From contig CAIIXF020000445.1 in NCBI GenBank assembly GCA_903813345.2, positions 1 to 12,000 on the forward strand: DNA of 12,000 nt, written 5' to 3'. The translations under genes were made by a program, and so were the position numbers. Source of the DNA: Owenia fusiformis (taxonomy: Eukaryota; Annelida; Polychaeta; Sabellida; Oweniidae). Below the pieces are notes generated by a model, which saw nothing but the letters and a program-made list of their open reading frames with translations, did no database searches and had not been told where the DNA came from. This document shows positions 7,857 to 12,000 of the stretch, one piece after another. Within the stretch, counting starts at the first letter, position 1. Each line of letters begins with the position of its first letter.

Positions 7857-7879
7857 GATTTAACAAAACTTGTTAAATC
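7857..7879. repeat. Perfect hairpin, 10-bp stem, 3-nt loop
   Basis: GATTTAACAA, loop AAC, TTGTTAAATC. The stem is perfect. There is no T-run or neighbouring gene to suggest a role. Confidence 0.85.
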
Positions 7880-8190
7880 ACACACTTGGTAAAAATGTAA
7901 AAATAATATAGAATAAAATGTTTAATATACTGCAAAATAAGTTGCATTAAGAGAGAATCATAGAGAATATTTTTTCCAGTATAGTAGGCAGTTATTTTTT
8001 GTATTATAGCGGAAAAAAATATAATACGTATTTTGAAGAATTATTTTTGATTTAATAATATTATTCGTGTATTATTTAAAGGGAACAACATATAATACCA
8101 TATAATATAGAATAATATTTTTGTCAGGAGCAAATAATATGTTGGCATCTGCAATCAAAAACCGATTATACGCGTTTATTTTCGAGCCGT

Positions 8191-9300
8191 TAATCCCTAA
8201 TTATTCAATTCCTATGAAATGAGTTTCATTCATACTGATAATTAATCCGTTTGTTATGGTTAATGGATTAATCTCTACAGCTGATGACTCTTAAAAATTT
8301 CCACAAAAATAATTTGCAGAATAAGTTTTTACATATATATTTGATTGTATAATGTCCCTCATGTTATGATTAACATTGTGTTAAATTTTTGATTCAATCA
8401 ATTAATTCATTGTAAAGTTAATTTTTGAATTTTTAATTAATTTGTTTTCCTCACATTTTTATTCCATTGTTTCTCTGTAACATTAGGTTTTTGGCAAACA
8501 ACTCTTAAATCCCCATCTTACACAGATACAAACAACCACCTGTATTCACTTTGCCAACAAAAACAGTCATGACACAGAACTGCTAAATAATTATAAACAC
8601 ATTACGCATTTTATACAGAACCATACTTAAGGACCCCCCTCCCCGTGGCCAACGATTCTTTCAAATTCATATAGTTTTTCAACATTCACATACATGTATT
8701 GACATTCCAGAGCAATATAATAAGTCAAACTTTAATCCCTAATTATTCAATTTCTATGATTTGAGTTTTGTTCACACCGATAAATAATCTGTTTGTTAGA
8801 GTTAATGGATTAATTGCTACAGCCGATGGTTCTAATTTCAACCGAAAAATAATTTGCAAATTTAGTTTTTCATATTTATTTGATCGTATAATGTCCCTTA
8901 TGTTATAATTAACATTGTGTTAAAATTTGGATTTAATTGATTGACCCAATGGAAAGTTAATTTTTAATCAATGGCTTTCCTCACATTTTTACTCCATTTG
9001 GGTTTCCTCACAATTTAAATCAATAGTTTCTCTGTCAAATTAAGCTTACAACAAACAAGACTTAAAGCCCTCTCTCACACAGACACAAACACCTTTATTC
9101 ACTTCACAAACAACACAAAACAATGATGACACGAAACTGCTATATATCAATACATTACAAATTTGATACAGGTCCATGGCAAGGAATGGGGGGGGGGGGT
9201 CGTTGGGTTCGAGTAAATCACCCTCCCCCTTGCCAAAATTCTTTCAAAATCCTATTATCAATTGTGAACCCTTGGTATGTTTTAAAAATTGATCCCCTGG
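8191..9300. repeat. Direct tandem duplication, period ~542 bp
   Basis: Copy 1 (about 8191-8732) and copy 2 (about 8733-9300) both begin TAATCCCTAATTATTCAATT. They share TTAATGGATTAAT, ACAAAAATAATTTGC-type, TATAATGTCCCT, AACATTGTGTTAAA, CTTTCCTCACATTTTT-type and ATTCTTTCAAA blocks in the same order. Divergence is around 20-25% by eye with several indels. Copy 2 repeats the CCTCACA segment internally (about 8970-9015) and carries a G10 run near 9189. No flanking inverted repeat, long open frame or primer-binding-like motif was seen, so this looks like tandem duplication rather than a pair of LTRs. Confidence 0.85.
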
Positions 9301-9420
9301 GCTAAAACTTATTACAAGCCTGTAATATATTGTATGTTTTGCTCCGATTTTTCTGACAAATCACTGATAACTAGACATGTAAATTGAACAGGTTCAATTT
9401 AAGACTCCAGATTTTAAAGC

Positions 9421-9471
9421 TGAGTCATCCAGAAAACTTGTAAGCTGAGTCATCCAGAATAAGCTGAGTCA
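9421..9471. promoter_or_regulatory. Three AP-1-like TGAGTCA motifs in a minisatellite
   Basis: The phrase AAGCTGAGTCA is repeated three times, with TGAGTCA at 9421, 9446 and 9465, matching the bZIP AP-1 consensus. The second higher-order copy retains only one perfect motif (11139-11145). The others there are changed (TCAGTCA, TGAGTCG), so the sites are not being maintained. Regulatory function is speculative. Confidence 0.3.
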
Positions 9472-10940
9472 GCTAGAATATAGACATTTAGACGACTCTT
9501 AAGAATGTTATCTTCGACTCCATTGGCTTAACATGGAGATATCATCAGATCGACTTTTCAAGACTTCAAACCGATATAACTATCTAACCAGAAGTTGGAT
9601 TGAAATTTGGATTAAAGATTCGGATTCCTGAGGAAATTCTACCCTTAATTCATTACTCATACTTTAAATTTTGAGAACTTTTTATTTTGACCTACTTTTC
9701 GGACACCATATCTCAAAAGTTGGTCAAAATACTTTCTGACGGCAAAAGGCTAACACTATTAACTCACTCTTTGCTACCTGTGTACAAAATTTTGAAGCAA
9801 ATAATTAGAGTGTAGCGTCAGAATCTAAAAAATAAGTTAAAACTATAAATTTTACCTAGATTTTGACCTAGGCATTTTGGTGTCCAAATTTTGAAGCTAG
9901 ATAGCTTTTGAGGTCCGTTTCTTTTATAGGCTTTCATTATTTGAAGCTGTACTTAGTCTATATCTCGTAATTTACACTTCAAAAAAAATCTTTTTTCCCA
10001 TTGCCATAACGTGGGGCACCAATTTTAGCGATTTTTGAGCTTTCAAAATACCATAACTTTCGAACCGGAAGTCGGATCGAAATTTAGTTTGCAGATTCGG
10101 ATTCCTGAAAAAATTCTACCCCTAATTCATAACTCATACGTTAAATTTGGATTTTTTTTTATTTTGACCTACTTTTTGGACACGCCATAACTTCCGAACC
10201 AGTAGTCAGATCAAAATTTGGTTTGCAGATTCGGATTCCTGAGAAAATTCTACCCTTAATTCCTAACTCATAAGTTAAATTATGAGAAATTTTTATTTTG
10301 ACCTACTTTACGGACACCATATTTCAAAAGTGGGTAAAAATACTTTCTGACGGCAAAAGGCTAACACTATGAGCACACTCTTTGCTACCTGTATACAAAA
10401 TTTTGAAGCAAATTATTAAAGTGTAGTGTCAGAATCGTAAAAATAAGGAAAAACTATGAATTTGACCTAGATTTTGACCTAGGCATTTTGGTGTCCAAAT
10501 TTTGAAGCTATGTAGCTTTTGAGGTCCCCTTGTTTTATAAGCATTCATTATGTTAAGCTGTTCTCAGTCTACATCTTGTATTTTACACTTCGAAAAAGTC
10601 TTTTTTCCCATTGACTTAACATAGGCACCAAATTTAGCGATTTTTGAGATTTCAAAACGCAATAACTTCCGAACCGGAAGTCGGATCGAAATTTTGTTTG
10701 CAGATTCGGATTCCTGAGATGATTTTACACTTATTTGATAACTCACACGTTGACTTTGGAGAACTTTTTATGTTCTGACCTACTTTTTGGACGCCATATC
10801 TCAAAATCGGTAAGAGTAATCAAAAAACGATTTGCCTTACGGAATTAGCTTTTTTTCTAAGGAACATGATGAAAAAAACCCGGAGCAAAAATATCGAAGG
10901 ACGACTGAGAAAACTTGTAAAATAGTGAAAACACACGATT

Positions 10941-10983
10941 TGACCTAGTTCTTGACCTTTGACCTAGATAAACATTTGACCTA
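10941..10983. promoter_or_regulatory. Cluster of four TGACCT half-sites including a perfect DR1
   Basis: TGACCT starts at 10941, 10953, 10960 and 10978. The middle pair, TGACCTTTGACCT (10953-10965), is on the other strand AGGTCAAAGGTCA, the ideal DR1 site bound by HNF4, COUP-TF or RXR heterodimers. TGACCT words are frequent throughout this satellite, so the cluster may be an accident of repeat composition. Confidence 0.3.
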
Positions 10984-11765
10984 ATTTCCCAGAAACTAGG
11001 TCTCATTACCCAGCTGACTATGTTAGCAGATTTTAGTAAGTCCTTCTAGTTGCTGAGAAAACTGGCAAAGAAAGAATAACTAGACATGTAAATTGAACAA
11101 GTTCAATTTAAGACTCCAGATTTCAAACTTTTTTAAGGTGAGTCATCCAAATACTTGTAGCTCAGTCATTCAGAATAAGCTGAGTCGGCTAGAATATAGA
11201 CATTTAGACAACTCTTAAGAATGTTATCTTTGACTCCATTGGCTTTACACGTGGATACCATATTGACTTTTTTCAAGATTTCAAACCGCTATAGCTATCT
11301 AACCAGAAGATGGATCGAAATTTGGTTTAAAGATTCGGATTCCTTAGAAAATTCTATCCTTAATTCATAACTCATACTTTAAATTTGGAGAATTTTTTAA
11401 TTTTGACCAACTTTTCGGACGTCATATCTCAAAAGTGGGTCAAAATACTTTTTGATGGCAAAAGGCTAATACTATAAGCACACTCTTTGCTACCTGTATA
11501 CAAAACTTCGAAGCAAATCATTAAAGTCTAATGTCAGAAACGCAAAAATAAGGAAAAAACTATAAATTTGACCTAGATTTTGACCTAGACATTTTGGTGT
11601 CCAAATTTTAAAGCTAGATAGGCTTTTTATAGGCTTTCAGAATGTTAAGCTGTACTCAGTCTACATCTGGTATTTTACACTTCAAAAAATCTTTTTTCTC
11701 ATTGACATAACATGGGGCACCAAATTTAGCGATTTTGAGCTTTCAAAATGCCATAACTTCCAAAG

Positions 11766-12000
11766 CGAAATATTTAATTTTTTATCAGAAAGTTTACTAT
11801 TGAATTGCTAAATGAATAGGCGCAGTGCACGGGGAAATATGTTAAGTCTTCTACGATTTTTTTTGAACTGATTGACTTTTAAGGTAAAAGATCTATTAAA
11901 AAAGGCACAGCGTCGCCAACTTGCAAATGCCAATGTTTTGACTATAACTAAAGCAACAGGGGTCTACACGACCTGTAATAAATACTTGTAAGTGAAGTTA
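11766..12000. other. End of window, no recognised gene
   Basis: Sequence after the truncated repeat is not similar to anything else in the window. A frame of about 39 codons on the + strand (about 11871-11991, containing KKAQRRQLANANVLTITKAT) and an acceptor-like TATTTATTACAG on the minus strand near 11980 were noticed. Neither can be assigned to a family, and the window ends before context is available. Confidence 0.4.

Larger units (their letters stand above)
6979..8190. other. AT-rich region without recognised gene
   Basis: No family is recognisable on either strand. An 80-codon open frame at 7328-7570 has no protein signature that I know. Small structures present: the motif TCGGATACGATT twice, about 30 bp apart (about 7258 and 7288); a transposon-end-like motif at 7404; a G/C hairpin at 7653-7668; a perfect 10-bp-stem hairpin at 7857-7879; and a strongly AT-rich block with repeated ATAATAT words at about 7910-8140. 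Confidence 0.5.
9368..11765. repeat. Satellite-like higher-order repeat, ~1.71-kb period
   Basis: The block beginning CTAGACATGTAAATTGAACA occurs at 9371 and again at 11080, 1709 bp apart. The second copy is truncated near 11765. Within the period, a module of about 475 bp (9570-10050, 10187-10660 and, in copy two, 11288-11750) contains GAACCGGAAGTCGGATCGAA or variants, ATTCGGATTCCT, TTTTGACCTACTTTT, GACGGCAAAAGGCTAA, CTCTTTGCTACCTGT, TTTGACCTAGATTTTGACCT and GGGGCACCAA. The marker ATTCGGATTCCT starts at 9618, 10095, 10229, 10704 and 11333. The spacings of 477, 134, 475 and 629 reveal an extra 134-bp partial unit at 10095-10229 and a fourth partial unit at 10660-10805. About 10805-11070 is unique within the period. 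Open frames here are short and not conserved between units. Confidence 0.9.

Noticed and set aside
9170-9215. tRNA/SINE-like B box (GGGTTCGAGTAAATC)
   Set aside because: The B-box match fails at its 3' end, no A box is found at the right distance upstream, and no cloverleaf can be drawn.
8191-9300. Pair of LTRs
   Set aside because: The two copies abut directly with nothing between them, lack TG...CA ends, and there is no primer-binding or polypurine tract.
10564-10746. 60-codon minus-strand open frame in the satellite
   Set aside because: It is not maintained in the equivalent positions of the other repeat units, so it is chance.
9368-11765. CRISPR-like array
   Set aside because: Units are hundreds of bases long, diverged throughout, with no short identical repeats and regular spacers, in a eukaryotic context.
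11871-11991. Small + strand frame near the window end
   Set aside because: It is too short, has no in-frame ATG near its start and no recognised similarity, and the window ends before exon structure can be judged.

Overview
This is AT-rich eukaryotic DNA, most likely from an invertebrate animal. It has no intact protein-coding gene, no operon-like packing and no ribosome-binding-site pattern. It is filled with decayed cut-and-paste transposons, non-autonomous inverted-repeat elements and long-period tandem repeats. The species cannot be named from the sequence. The two recognisable protein remnants are a mariner-type transposase and a Cys-rich protein with a DAD...TDLLVLL pattern. Both belong to families I know as multi-copy sequences of invertebrate genomes.

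Layout. 1-1029 shows no gene. 1032-1980 is a broken IS630/Tc1/mariner element: a + strand transposase pseudogene plus, at its left edge, an inverted second copy of the transposase C-terminus and 3' end. 1990-2578 has no recognisable gene, only a short hairpin and an isolated ATG in strong Kozak context. 2579-6978 is framed by two diverged inverted arms of about 730-740 bp. Between them lies a frameshifted pseudogene (3625-4904) of the Cys-rich protein. Three smaller elements sit inside: a 432-bp palindromic element splitting the pseudogene (4025-4456), a 254-bp hAT-like MITE just after its stop codon (4913-5166), and a mariner-type MITE (5542-6156) whose right end is tandemly duplicated. 6979-8190 is AT-rich with small hairpins and one transposon-end-like motif. 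8191-9300 is a direct tandem duplication with a period of about 542 bp. 9368-11765 is a satellite-like higher-order repeat with a period of about 1.71 kb, built from units of about 475 bp and 134 bp. 11766-12000 shows no recognised feature.

The most interesting proposal is that 2579-6978 was a single DNA transposon with very long terminal inverted repeats that carried the Cys-rich protein. The arms, the enclosed pseudogene and the nested insertions are read directly from the sequence. That they form one mobile unit is inference. No genes here work together as a functional system: everything coding is broken.
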